A stretch of 43,021 nucleotides of DNA. Source: an uncultured Prevotella sp. GTDB lineage: Bacteria > Bacteroidota > Bacteroidia > Bacteroidales > Bacteroidaceae. A program made the position numbers and the translations under genes. Positions 1-8,101 of the stretch are shown here, piece after piece. The stretch's first letter is position 1. The number at the start of each line of letters is the position of its first letter. Where the stretch lies: assembly GCA_900320905.1 (NCBI GenBank), contig ONTZ01000025.1, positions 1 through 43,021 of the forward strand. The letters run 5' to 3'. The notes under the pieces were generated by a model. The model was not told where the DNA came from. It did no database searches and saw only the letters and a list, made by a program, of their open reading frames with translations.

Positions 1-56
1 TCATGCAAGCGGATGATTTCTTTCTTTTCTTCTAAACTGTGATGTGTATACATAAT
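1..56. other. Short window-edge stretch, no gene seen
   Basis: This edge stretch is pyrimidine-rich on the plus strand (around 18-34) and shows no start codon with a supported reading frame. It may be the end of a neighbouring transcription unit that lies outside the window. Confidence 0.4.
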
Positions 57-92
57 GAACCCCAGAAGTATTCTGTCCAACTTCTGGGGTTC
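57..92 (-). terminator. Perfect 13-bp hairpin after the tandem TlpA operon
   Basis: GAACCCCAGAAGT (57-69) and ACTTCTGGGGTTC (80-92) are perfect inverted arms around a 10-base loop. The hairpin lies 30 bases past the stop of the last gene of the minus-strand operon. There is no clean U tract on either side, so it may end transcription inefficiently or protect the 3' end of the mRNA. Confidence 0.6.
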
Positions 93-121
93 ACTTCACG
101 GTTGAGTCACACCTTATTCGT

Positions 122-2503
122 TTACTTCATCTGTTCCAGTAGGCCGGCCAGTCCTTCAAGGTCGAAGGCGCTTACTTTGAGATCCAACAACTCGCCATCG
201 CGATTGAAAAGTTTGTAGGTGGGGAATTCGTGTACGTTCAAGTGGCGCTCGATGGCAGCCTGCTGCTCTGGGGGCAGGTTATAGTGCGCTACGTTCGGGC
301 CGCTCACATTATACTCCTTGATGACGTTCTCCCATGCGGTCTGCGGACTCTTGTTGGCGAGATAGAGGTATTGGATGTCGTAGTCTTTCAGTCGGGCGTA
401 TTCTTCGGTGGAGTGGCTGAGGGCCTCCTTGCAGGGGCCGCACCATGTGCCCCAGATGTCTAAGAGCACGAACTTGCCCTTATACGGTTCGATAATCTTC
501 TTCAACAGGGCCTCGCCCTCTGAGAGGTCTGCAAGGTTATCAGATGATTTCAGCACGAGTTTATCGAACTCGCGGTTCTCGATGGCGAGGTAGTAATCAT
601 TCTGCTTCTCGATCATCGCCATGCAGATGGGATTGTGGATCATGGCCTTCAACGTGTCCATGACGTTAGGCAGCAGCGACGTGCGCTCATGGTCAAGATG
701 ATGCAATGCCTGCTGACCGAGGTAGAGGCCTTTGATAAACGGGTCTGCACCGAGTGAATCGAGTGTCAGGACATGTTGTTTCAAGGTGTTGATGAGCATT
801 CCGCCACTGACAATCTTCGAGGCTTTCGGAGCGTTGACGATCTTATCCACCTCCTTGATCATGTCGGCATTCAGCGAATCGAGTTCATGGGATTTACGTA
901 TCTTTGCCTCGACGGTGGGTTCTGCCTCAATGAGGGGCGTAACCTCGTCTATCCATTTCTTCCAACGTGTGAGCAGTGCCAGTTCCTCGTCGTTGGAGGC
1001 AAATTCCTTGTAGTTATCACGGAGGCTGAAAGAGAACACGGCGTTACGTGCCCGTGAGGCATCGTCTATATAGTCGTTCAAGAATCCACCGAGGTCGCGG
1101 TGCAGCGTATAAGGCTTTTCCATCTTCGTCCAGAACGTGTCGTAGGCATAGCGGCGGGCATGGTCAGAGAGTTGCATACCTTTCCCACGGAAGCGGGACT
1201 GTCCGAAGGCACGTGCTTGCTGCGCCAGCGTGTTACCTTTTCTATAAATGTTGAAGCGAGTGGAGAGCGTAGGATGCTGCTCACAGAGTGCATCGATGTT
1301 GGTGTATTGTGCCTTGAGGAGACTATCGACCGAGGTGATGTAAGGTTCAAAGAGTTCCTCACCGCCTTTGCCGGCACTCTCCGCCCCATCATACAAATCT
1401 ATGGTCTTCCAGTCGAGCGGATACTTGAAGAGTTCGTTTTGCAGGCGACAGTCCTCACCCATAACGAAACGGCGTCCCTCCTTGAAGTCGTAGAACATGA
1501 AGTAGGTCTTGCCCGGCTCGAACATCGTACGGATAAAACAACGGCGCCAGTCGATGAAAAACTCCGAACTATTCAGGATTGGAATCTTCACGGTGAAGCG
1601 TCCCTGTTCGTCCATATCGGCACTGGCAGACTGCTGCTTGTCCGTAATGATGTCTTGGTAACCGAACTCAAAAGTCTTCAGTTGCTTGTAGGGCTCGGGC
1701 ATATCCTTGATCCAGCCGATGACAGTCACCGTATCCTCCTTGTAGCCGGTATCCACAAAGCCCTCACGGGTGTCCTTCGTAGGATAGTCAGGCAGGAAAC
1801 GACTGGTAATCATCGAATAGACCTTCTTTTCATTACCAATCTGTATCGGGCGCTGGCCCTTCTTGTCCTTGCCTAACACCACCTTCAATGCCTCGTTGCC
1901 GTTTGTCATCACAATCTCGGCCTCGCCAGTCTTCTGGTTCACATTACACTGTTTGTAATCCCAGAACTTGCAGTCGTAGATGGCACAGTCCTCAAAGAAG
2001 GCGATCTTCCAGTCGCCCTGGTCGTCTCGCCAGTACGAAGGGAAGAGTTGCTTCCAACGCTCCTCCACGGGTTTGATGCCCTTAATCTGGAAAGCGCCTT
2101 GTCCGTCGCCCTCGATGAAGTCGAAGACCTTCGTACCCTTCGGCAGCGGTGGGAAATGGAACGCCATATCGCGCTTGTAGTCCTTATTCGTCTGAAAGTG
2201 CTTGTTGAGTTCTATGCCGTCAGCAGAAGTGATGGTATAGCGCTGCTCGCCAACCTTCAGATAGGTATCTCCGGCAAACTGGAACCAGAAGTCGGGATAG
2301 TCCGACCGCTGCTGTGCGGTGATATACACCACGGTCTCGTTGTCCTTCAACTCCACCTTCGTCACGTCGAGGGCGAGATTGAAGAATCCGTCGCCATTAC
2401 TGGTTCCATACTCGATGGTGGGCTGATCCCACACCACCTCTTTCGCCTGCCCCGTCATTGCAACGAAGGCCAGCATCACGGTTGTTAAAAATAGTTTCTT
2501 CAT
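122..2503 (-). CDS. TlpA-like thioredoxin-domain secreted protein, copy 1
   Basis: A 793-residue exported protein. Residues 1-20 form a signal peptide (MKKLFLTTVMLAFVAMTGQA). A long N-terminal part of about 640 residues, rich in beta-type sequence and then helices, has no recognised catalytic motif. The last 140 residues are a TlpA/thioredoxin fold with WGTWCGPC (redox cysteines about 688 and 691) and a cis-proline segment EFPTYK. TlpA-family proteins reduce or exchange disulfides in the periplasm or at the outer membrane. It follows its paralogue (2511-4907) by only 7 bases, so the two are co-transcribed. The N- and C-terminal parts are nearly identical between the copies, while the central helical region differs. 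The substrate is unknown. Confidence 0.85.
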   Translation of the reverse strand: MKKLFLTTVMLAFVAMTGQAKEVVWDQPTIEYGTSNGDGFFNLALDVTKVELKDNETVVYITAQQRSDYPDFWFQFAGDTYLKVGEQRYTITSADGIELNKHFQTNKDYKRDMAFHFPPLPKGTKVFDFIEGDGQGAFQIKGIKPVEERWKQLFPSYWRDDQGDWKIAFFEDCAIYDCKFWDYKQCNVNQKTGEAEIVMTNGNEALKVVLGKDKKGQRPIQIGNEKKVYSMITSRFLPDYPTKDTREGFVDTGYKEDTVTVIGWIKDMPEPYKQLKTFEFGYQDIITDKQQSASADMDEQGRFTVKIPILNSSEFFIDWRRCFIRTMFEPGKTYFMFYDFKEGRRFVMGEDCRLQNELFKYPLDWKTIDLYDGAESAGKGGEELFEPYITSVDSLLKAQYTNIDALCEQHPTLSTRFNIYRKGNTLAQQARAFGQSRFRGKGMQLSDHARRYAYDTFWTKMEKPYTLHRDLGGFLNDYIDDASRARNAVFSFSLRDNYKEFASNDEELALLTRWKKWIDEVTPLIEAEPTVEAKIRKSHELDSLNADMIKEVDKIVNAPKASKIVSGGMLINTLKQHVLTLDSLGADPFIKGLYLGQQALHHLDHERTSLLPNVMDTLKAMIHNPICMAMIEKQNDYYLAIENREFDKLVLKSSDNLADLSEGEALLKKIIEPYKGKFVLLDIWGTWCGPCKEALSHSTEEYARLKDYDIQYLYLANKSPQTAWENVIKEYNVSGPNVAHYNLPPEQQAAIERHLNVHEFPTYKLFNRDGELLDLKVSAFDLEGLAGLLEQMK

Positions 2504-2510
2504 CTGTGTC

Positions 2511-4907
2511 TTATTTCATTTGATCCAGTAGTCGTACGAGGCCATCCAAATCCCGGGCATCCACCTTCAGGTCGAGCAAGTCGCCATCACGATTGAAGAG
2601 TTTGTAGGTGGGAAAACTGTGGACATTAAGGTGTTTCTCGATGGCGTCCTGCTGTTTAGGAGGTAGGTTGTAGTGAGCCACGTTGTCGCCGCTCACATTA
2701 TACTCCTTGATGACGTTCTCCCATGACGTCTGCGGACTGCCATTGGCCAGATAGAGGAACTCGATGTCGTAGTCCTTCAAACGCTCGTACTCTTCGGCAG
2801 AGTGGCTGAGGGCTTCCTTGCAAGGGCCGCACCACGTGCCCCAGACATCGAGCAACACGAACTTGCCCTTGTAGGGTTCGAGGATTTTCTTCAGCAGGGC
2901 CTCACCTTCGCTCAGGTCTGCGAGGTTATCCGACGATTTGAGTACCAGTTTGTCGAAGTCGCGGTTCTCGATGGCGAGATAATGGCTATTTGCCTTTTCT
3001 ATGGTCTCGATGAAAGAAGGGTTGTTCGTCATCGCCTTCAACGTGTCGAGGACTGCGGGCGACAAGGACGAATGTCGGTTGTCAACCTCATCATACACCA
3101 TGCGTGAGAGATAGAGGTCCTTGATAGGTAAAGAAGCCTGGAGCGAGTCGAGCATCTGCCGACCTTCATTCAGACGGGCTATGAGTAACTTCCCGTCCAT
3201 CAACTTCCTTGTTTTCGGACTGTTGACAATCTTATCCACTTGCTTGAGCATATCTGCATTCTGGGTGTTCAGTTCGTTGGCTATTTTCTGTCTTTCCTCG
3301 ACGGTAGGCGCTGCGTTGACTTTAGTCTGGGCGTCGGTGAGCCAATCCAACCAGCGTTTGATTAGAACCACTTCCTCGTCGTTGGAGGCTATCTCATTCA
3401 CATGGTCCGCAAAAGGTATTGTGATTGAGAAATTACGTTTCCGGGCTTCAACTTCCAGATAATCACGCAGGAAGGTATTCAGGCTGTTATGCATGGTGTA
3501 AGGCTCCTCGAGTTTCGTCCAGAACATGTCGTGGGCATACTTGAGGGCGTTGTCAGACAACATGAAGTTGGGCGCAGTGAAACGCGCCTGACAGAAAGCG
3601 TTAGCCTGTGAAGAGAATATCTCGCCTTTTACATACAGGTAATAGCGTGTGGAGAGCGTGGGATGTGCCTCACAAAGTGAGTCGATACTGGCATACTGCA
3701 CCTTAAGAAGGCTGTCGACAGAGACGATATAGCGGTCGAAGGTTTCCGGTGTCGTCTTGCCTTCACTGTCTCTACCCGTATATAGTCTAAGGGCATCCAT
3801 GTCATCCATGTGGAGAGTATAAGTATTTTTTAGGAGTTCGTTCTGTAGGCGGGCATCCTCACCCATGATGTAACGGCGCCCCTCCTTGAAGTCGTAGAGT
3901 AAGAAATAGGTCTTGCCTGGCTCGAGCATCGTGTCAAGACAACTTCTAGACCTGTCGCAGTAAAACAGCGTACTGTTAAGCACAGGTATTTTCACCGAGA
4001 AATGACCCAGAGGATCCAAGTCGGCATATACTGACTCATCTTCGTCGATGAGGAAGTTTCTGTACTCGAATTCGTAGGTATTTCGGCTCTTGAGTTGATC
4101 AGGCATATCCTTGAGCCAGCCCACCACCGTGATGGTGTCTGGCTTGTAGCCATTATTCACGAATGTTGTGCGCGTGTCCTTCGTGGGATAGTCAGGCAGG
4201 AAACGACTTGTAATCATGGCGTATGTGGCTTTCTCGCCGCCAATCTGAATGGTGCGCGAATCTTTCTTGTCCCTGCCGATGGTGACCTTCAGTTCGTCGT
4301 TGCCGTTTGTCATCACAATCTCGGCCTCACCGGTCTTCTGGTTCACATTGCACTGCTTGTAGTTCCAGAACTTGCAGTCGTAGATGGCACAATCCTCATA
4401 GAAGGCTATCTTCCAATCGCCCTGGTCGTCGCGCCAGTAGGAAGGGAAGAGTTGCTTCCAACGCTCCTCCACAGGTTTGATGCCCTTAATCTGGAAAGCA
4501 CGTTCGCCGTCACCCTCGATGAAGTCGAACACTTTCGTACCCTTAGGCAGCGGTGGGAAGTGAAATGCCATGTCGCGCTTGCCGTCCTTGTTCGTTTGTA
4601 CAAACTTGTTGAAGTCAATGCCGTCGGCAGAGACAACAGTATAACGCTGCTCACCCACTTTCAGATAGGTGTCGCCAGCAAACTGGAAACTGTATTCGGG
4701 ATAGTCCGACCGCTGCTGTGCGGTGATATACACCACAGTCTCGTTGTCCTTCAACTCCACCTTTTTCACGTCGAGGGCGAGATTGAAGAATCCGTCGCCG
4801 TTACTGTTTCCATACTCGATGGTGGGCTGCTCCCACACAACATCTTTTGCCTGCCCCGTCGTTGCGACGAGGGCGAGCATCATGGTTGATAATAATAGTT
4901 TCTTCAT
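2511..4907 (-). CDS. TlpA-like thioredoxin-domain secreted protein, copy 2
   Basis: A 798-residue paralogue of the downstream gene, with the same architecture: signal peptide ending at about residue 20 (TGQA), a long uncharacterised N-terminal region, and a C-terminal thioredoxin domain with WGTWCGPC (cysteines about 693 and 696) and SFPTYK. The start is 4 bases after the stop of the PspC-type gene and is preceded by AGTAAAGAT, the same leader that precedes the PspC start. The tandem arrangement and high identity at both ends show a local duplication, with divergence concentrated at about residues 270-600. A redox role in the cell envelope is inferred from the family; no partner is evident. 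Confidence 0.85.
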   Translation of the reverse strand: MKKLLLSTMMLALVATTGQAKDVVWEQPTIEYGNSNGDGFFNLALDVKKVELKDNETVVYITAQQRSDYPEYSFQFAGDTYLKVGEQRYTVVSADGIDFNKFVQTNKDGKRDMAFHFPPLPKGTKVFDFIEGDGERAFQIKGIKPVEERWKQLFPSYWRDDQGDWKIAFYEDCAIYDCKFWNYKQCNVNQKTGEAEIVMTNGNDELKVTIGRDKKDSRTIQIGGEKATYAMITSRFLPDYPTKDTRTTFVNNGYKPDTITVVGWLKDMPDQLKSRNTYEFEYRNFLIDEDESVYADLDPLGHFSVKIPVLNSTLFYCDRSRSCLDTMLEPGKTYFLLYDFKEGRRYIMGEDARLQNELLKNTYTLHMDDMDALRLYTGRDSEGKTTPETFDRYIVSVDSLLKVQYASIDSLCEAHPTLSTRYYLYVKGEIFSSQANAFCQARFTAPNFMLSDNALKYAHDMFWTKLEEPYTMHNSLNTFLRDYLEVEARKRNFSITIPFADHVNEIASNDEEVVLIKRWLDWLTDAQTKVNAAPTVEERQKIANELNTQNADMLKQVDKIVNSPKTRKLMDGKLLIARLNEGRQMLDSLQASLPIKDLYLSRMVYDEVDNRHSSLSPAVLDTLKAMTNNPSFIETIEKANSHYLAIENRDFDKLVLKSSDNLADLSEGEALLKKILEPYKGKFVLLDVWGTWCGPCKEALSHSAEEYERLKDYDIEFLYLANGSPQTSWENVIKEYNVSGDNVAHYNLPPKQQDAIEKHLNVHSFPTYKLFNRDGDLLDLKVDARDLDGLVRLLDQMK

Positions 4908-4911
4908 ATCT

Positions 4912-6543
4912 TTACTTTTTTACTTTTTTATCTTTTGGTAGGTCGCCCGTACGGGTGAGTTTGAAGTTGGTGGCCGAGAACCACTGGGCTTGGCAGGGCT
5001 GACCAGTGAATGCTTCATCGGAAGAGACACCGTAGGCGATGGAATCGCCAGAGACAACGATGTTCTCAATGACAGTGCGAACCCAGCCCATACCAGGAAC
5101 CTCACTAACAGGAATAGACTTTAGCATGACGCTGTCGCCGATGACGTAAACACAAGGGCCTGGGCCCTCCGTTCTGACGGAAAATTCCAGATAATATACA
5201 CCTGGCTCGACGGCCTCCTTGCGCTCTGCCTGAAACACCTCCTCACAATTCTCATTGAAGACATCCAAGAAACGCAAGTTGGGATTGCCTTCATAATATC
5301 CGCTATAGGAATAGTGGTCGCAGTTCTCAGCCTTGATCACCTTCCAACCTTCCCTGCGCAGGAATCTCTTATCCTCACGACTCATCATCACACCCTGATA
5401 GGAATACTTCTTCCACATCAGTTCCTGATACTCCTTATGCTCCTGCTCCTGTATCCAGACGAGGGCTGGGAACAGGCAGCACAGCGAGGCCACCCACAGC
5501 ACAATCCACAGGATGCGCTGTCCGATACCCATCGGCTGCACCTTACCTGCCTTCGAGAACAGCATGTGACAGATGGCATAGAGAGGAATGGTGAGGGCGA
5601 GTATCAGTCCCACGATGAAGACAATCACGATCCAAGGATGCACATCAATCAGTACGGGCAAGTTCAGATAGCCGATGTCGAAGGGCAGACTCACGCGGGC
5701 TGCAGGAACGGCAAAGACGATGACCAAAGACACGATGATGAGCAACAGACTAATCAGCAGCGCCACCCCTACTATCGAAGCAATAAACACGAAGATGGCA
5801 GCGATGATTGAGAAAAGCACGGAAAAGACAGAGCCCAGACACCCCCTTCGAGGCTGTACGGGCTGATTATCCTCCACCACCACATCGGCCAGGTTCTGCG
5901 GCGTCACCTCTTTACCTTCCATCTCCAAAACCTGCCTGGGCGTATCGGCCACGGGGATGGCAATGGCCAGCACGAAGTAGAAGATGATAAAGGCAATATT
6001 GACGTGGAGGAAGAATCCGAAGTTAAACCAGATGCCGAACAGGGGGAACAGGAAGTTGGAGGCCAGTATCAACATGGCGTAGCCGATGCGCCACCACGTG
6101 ACGTCAGAGCCTGTATAGGCCGCAATGCCCGAGAGCACACCAGCCACCATCTTGTCGTTGGGGTTGCGGTAGAGCCGTTTTCCGGCAGTCCTCGCACGGA
6201 AACTGTCCTTGATGCCCTGGGCGGCCGTTTGAAACGAGTCATACTTATGTCCGCCGTTCTCGCTGTCGTTCGTTTCTTCCTCGCCCTTGAGTTCCTCGGG
6301 CTTGCCGATACGGGTGATGATATCCTTCACATGCTCGATGGTGATGGCCTCGATGCCTTGCTGTTTCAGTTCTGCAAATAACTCTGCGATACGGGCCTCG
6401 ATGTCGTTGACTATTTCCTCGCCGCCCTCTTCGCGTCCGAACGACTGCCGGAGCGACTCGATATACTGCTGCAGCAGTTCGTAGGCATCCTCGTCAATCT
6501 GGAAGAGGCGCCCGCACAGGTTGATGGTAATGTTCTTCTTCAT
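4912..6543 (-). CDS. PspC-domain multi-pass membrane protein
   Basis: About 543 residues. The start is placed at 6543 (MKKNITINLCGRLFQ); an upstream in-frame ATG at 6573 would only add residues encoded by the heptad repeat. Residues 1-95 are charged and helical. A PspC domain follows (KRLYRNPNDKMVAGVLSGIAAY, about 125-195), then several hydrophobic segments (about 150-370) and a soluble C-terminal region of about 160 residues. PspC proteins belong to phage-shock or envelope-stress circuits. A PadR regulator gene lies directly upstream and two TlpA-like genes directly downstream, so the operon may respond to envelope stress. Its last codons (DKKVKK) come from an AAAGTAA-type repeat. Confidence 0.85.
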   Translation of the reverse strand: MKKNITINLCGRLFQIDEDAYELLQQYIESLRQSFGREEGGEEIVNDIEARIAELFAELKQQGIEAITIEHVKDIITRIGKPEELKGEEETNDSENGGHKYDSFQTAAQGIKDSFRARTAGKRLYRNPNDKMVAGVLSGIAAYTGSDVTWWRIGYAMLILASNFLFPLFGIWFNFGFFLHVNIAFIIFYFVLAIAIPVADTPRQVLEMEGKEVTPQNLADVVVEDNQPVQPRRGCLGSVFSVLFSIIAAIFVFIASIVGVALLISLLLIIVSLVIVFAVPAARVSLPFDIGYLNLPVLIDVHPWIVIVFIVGLILALTIPLYAICHMLFSKAGKVQPMGIGQRILWIVLWVASLCCLFPALVWIQEQEHKEYQELMWKKYSYQGVMMSREDKRFLRREGWKVIKAENCDHYSYSGYYEGNPNLRFLDVFNENCEEVFQAERKEAVEPGVYYLEFSVRTEGPGPCVYVIGDSVMLKSIPVSEVPGMGWVRTVIENIVVSGDSIAYGVSSDEAFTGQPCQAQWFSATNFKLTRTGDLPKDKKVKK

Positions 6544-6598
6544 ATCTTTACTTTTTACTTTTTCACTTTTCACTTCTCACTTCTCACTTTTCACTTCT
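6544..6598 (-). repeat. Heptanucleotide AAGTGAR array spanning a gene end and leader
   Basis: Read on the minus strand, units of AAGTGAA or AAGTGAG and decayed AAAGTAA repeat with a period of 7 bases. The array encodes the last residues of PadR (EVKSEK and the stop codon) and continues to the ribosome site of the PspC gene. The same family recurs near 11550, 13730, 13824, 14676 and 14753. Confidence 0.8.
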
Positions 6599-6936
6599 AA
6601 AAGTTGTGGTGTGATGTTCTTAAGATAATTGATGGTATTGTCGAGTTCGTTCCAGGCCGTGTCGAGCCCTTCAAGGAACTGTTCTCCCTCTTTGCTGAGG
6701 GCATAGTACTTGCGGGGAGGTCCCTGCGTGGATTCCTGCCACTCGTACTGCAGCAGCCCGTCGTTTTTCAGGCGGGTGAGCAGCGGGTAGAGTGTTCCCT
6801 CCACCACGAGCAGTTCCGCATTCTTCAGTTGCTGGATGATGTCACTGGCGTACGACGGGCGGTGCTTCAGCAACAGCAGCACGCAGTACTCCAGCATCCC
6901 TTTCCGCATCTGCGACTTTGCATTCTCGATATTCAT
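6577..6936 (-). CDS. PadR-family transcriptional regulator
   Basis: A 119-residue winged-helix protein. The PadR signature is clear: GMLEYCVLLLLKHRPSYASD (helices 1-2), the recognition region VVEGTLYPLLTRLKNDGLLQ, and the wing with GPPRKYYALSKEGEQFL. PadR proteins usually repress their own operon and release DNA on binding a small molecule or sensing stress. It is the first gene of the operon with the PspC and TlpA-like genes, 33 bases before the PspC start. A near-perfect palindrome lies on its own promoter (6985-7007), which fits autorepression. The C-terminal six residues are encoded by the heptad repeat, so the end of the protein may vary between strains. Confidence 0.92.
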   Translation of the reverse strand: MNIENAKSQMRKGMLEYCVLLLLKHRPSYASDIIQQLKNAELLVVEGTLYPLLTRLKNDGLLQYEWQESTQGPPRKYYALSKEGEQFLEGLDTAWNELDNTINYLKNITPQLLEVKSEK

Positions 6937-6965
6937 ATTTCTTGCGTCTTATATGATTTCGGGTG

Positions 6966-6996
6966 CAAAGATAAGCAAAAACCAAGTACCTTGCAA
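6966..6996 (-). promoter_or_regulatory. Promoter of the PadR-PspC-TlpA operon
   Basis: On the minus strand a -7 box TATCTTTG lies at 6966-6973. A TTG lies at 6994-6996, exactly 20 bases upstream, matching the Bacteroidota -33 element. The PadR start is 30 bases downstream of the box. Confidence 0.75.
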
Positions 6997-7007
6997 TACA
7001 AAGTACT
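6985..7007. promoter_or_regulatory. 23-bp palindromic operator, probable PadR site
   Basis: AGTAC and GTACT arms, with TTG and CAA inner arms, form a palindrome of 23 bases. Four position pairs break the symmetry, besides the central base. Its centre (6996) falls on the -33 TTG of the promoter, so a bound dimer would block sigma factor contact. The assignment to PadR is inferred from position and symmetry. Confidence 0.65.
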
Positions 7008-7042
7008 AAGTTTTTGCCAAGAATTATATCTATTTAACAATT

Positions 7043-7318
7043 AAGGACTTTCAAAGCCAGCAGGAACGACTGCGCCACACGGGCGACTTCACCCGCGAGG
7101 AACTGCGCAAGGACGTGAAATTCGCATGGACGGACAAGACCAAGGCGGAGATTGCGGCTGCCAAGGAGGCTGCCGGCGGCAACGGCGCCACTCCGACGGG
7201 CTCAAGCACCGGCGGCAACGGCTCAAGCACCGGAGGCAACACCGGAGGCGGTGGCGACAATGGTGGCGGTGGCGACAATGGTGGCGGTGGCGACAACGGC
7301 GACGACCCCGACCAGTAA
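7043..7318 (+). pseudogene. 5'-truncated gene remnant with Gly-rich repeat tail
   Basis: The frame is open from about 7043 with no ATG; the only possible start is a GTG at 7115, in the middle of a well-formed helical stretch (RLRHTGDFTREELRKDVKFA). The tail changes to Gly/Ser/Asn/Asp: GSSTGGNGSSTGGNTG, then three GGGGDN units encoded by an 18-base tandem repeat (about 7247-7300). It ends just before a strong hairpin. I read it as the 3' part of a gene that lost its 5' half. Gly-rich tails of this style occur on some Bacteroidota HU-like proteins, but the visible part is not enough to assign a family. Confidence 0.5.
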
Positions 7319-7328
7319 TCGAACAAAG

Positions 7329-7359
7329 CAAACGGGACTCACTCAGAGGGTCCCGTTTG
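7329..7359. terminator. Terminator hairpin between convergent genes
   Basis: CAAACGGGAC (7329-7338) and GTCCCGTTTG (7350-7359) form a perfect 10-bp stem with an 11-base loop, followed on the plus strand by TCTTTG. It lies between the Gly-rich remnant (+) and the gene ending at 7366 (-), so it can serve both strands. Confidence 0.8.
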
Positions 7360-7365
7360 TCTTTG

Positions 7366-7941
7366 CTATGGATTGCCCGAGGCCACCCTCGTGGTATCCC
7401 GGAGCATATCCCAGCGGCGCTGGTATTCCTCCTCCTTCTCACGCATGGCTCTCTGGTGCTTCTTGCGGCGCGAGCGCTTCTCCACGGCCTTGCCGATGGT
7501 CTTCTCGTAGAGCCAGCCTGCCAGCGCCAGCACATTAGGCCCCGAGGGGACGGCCTGAGGCAGTTGGTCGAGCAACTCCTGCTGTGGCGATGGCTTCAGG
7601 ATGTTGGCCATCCGCTCGTCGAACCGCCTGCGCCCCCAGATGATGACCTCGCCCAGCACACTCGCGACGGGCAGCAGCCAGATGGTGTCGCCACGGAGTT
7701 CGGAAGGCATAAGATGGCGCTGCGAGAAGTGGGGATGGCGGAAGTTGAGGCGACTGAAACTGTCGGGCACGGCGAAGGTGCCGTCCCAGGCGGTCAGCGT
7801 GTCAAATCCCTCGGGGGTATAGACCTGCACATCGCGCACCGGCACCTTCAGGTCGGCATCCACCACAACCATCCTGCGCTGGGCCATCAGCGAGGCCAGA
7901 CCAACAGACAGCAACCCTATGAATGCCAGACGTCTTCTCAT
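7366..7941 (-). CDS. Exported protein with carboxypeptidase-regulatory-like domain
   Basis: About 191 residues, starting at MRRRLAFIGLLSVGLASLMA (7941), a typical signal peptide; the upstream in-frame start at 7980 would add 13 residues without a signal. The middle (VVVDADLKVPVRDVQVYTPEG, then TLTAWDGTFAVPDSF) looks like the beta-sandwich CarboxypepD_reg-like domain of Bacteroidota surface proteins. The C-terminal third is basic and helical (KAVEKRSRRKKHQRAMREKEE). It is probably a periplasmic or outer-membrane accessory protein of unknown role, and stands alone between a hairpin and a divergent GH43 gene. Confidence 0.7.
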   Translation of the reverse strand: MRRRLAFIGLLSVGLASLMAQRRMVVVDADLKVPVRDVQVYTPEGFDTLTAWDGTFAVPDSFSRLNFRHPHFSQRHLMPSELRGDTIWLLPVASVLGEVIIWGRRRFDERMANILKPSPQQELLDQLPQAVPSGPNVLALAGWLYEKTIGKAVEKRSRRKKHQRAMREKEEEYQRRWDMLRDTTRVASGNP

Positions 7942-8048
7942 AACGCGGGCAAAGTTACTGCTTTTCACCACATATCGCACACATACTAACCTTATATTAT
8001 CTTACAGATATATAAATTAAAACAAGATTATAACTTTTTCAATTAAAA

Positions 8049-8080
8049 TTTGTTTTTTACCCCACTTATTCGTACCTTTG
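8049..8080 (+). promoter_or_regulatory. Promoter of the GH43 gene
   Basis: TTTG (8049-8052) and TACCTTTG (8073-8080) are 20 bases apart, an exact Bacteroidota sigma-70 promoter. The ATG at 8102 follows about 15-20 bases after the expected transcription start. Confidence 0.8.
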
Positions 8081-8101
8081 CAACCTAAAAACAAAACAAC
8101 T

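Noticed and set aside
7126-7989. An Arg/His-rich 287-codon open frame over the Gly-rich tail and the next gene
   Set aside because: It is an out-of-frame reading of GC-rich repeats plus antisense of a better supported exported protein.
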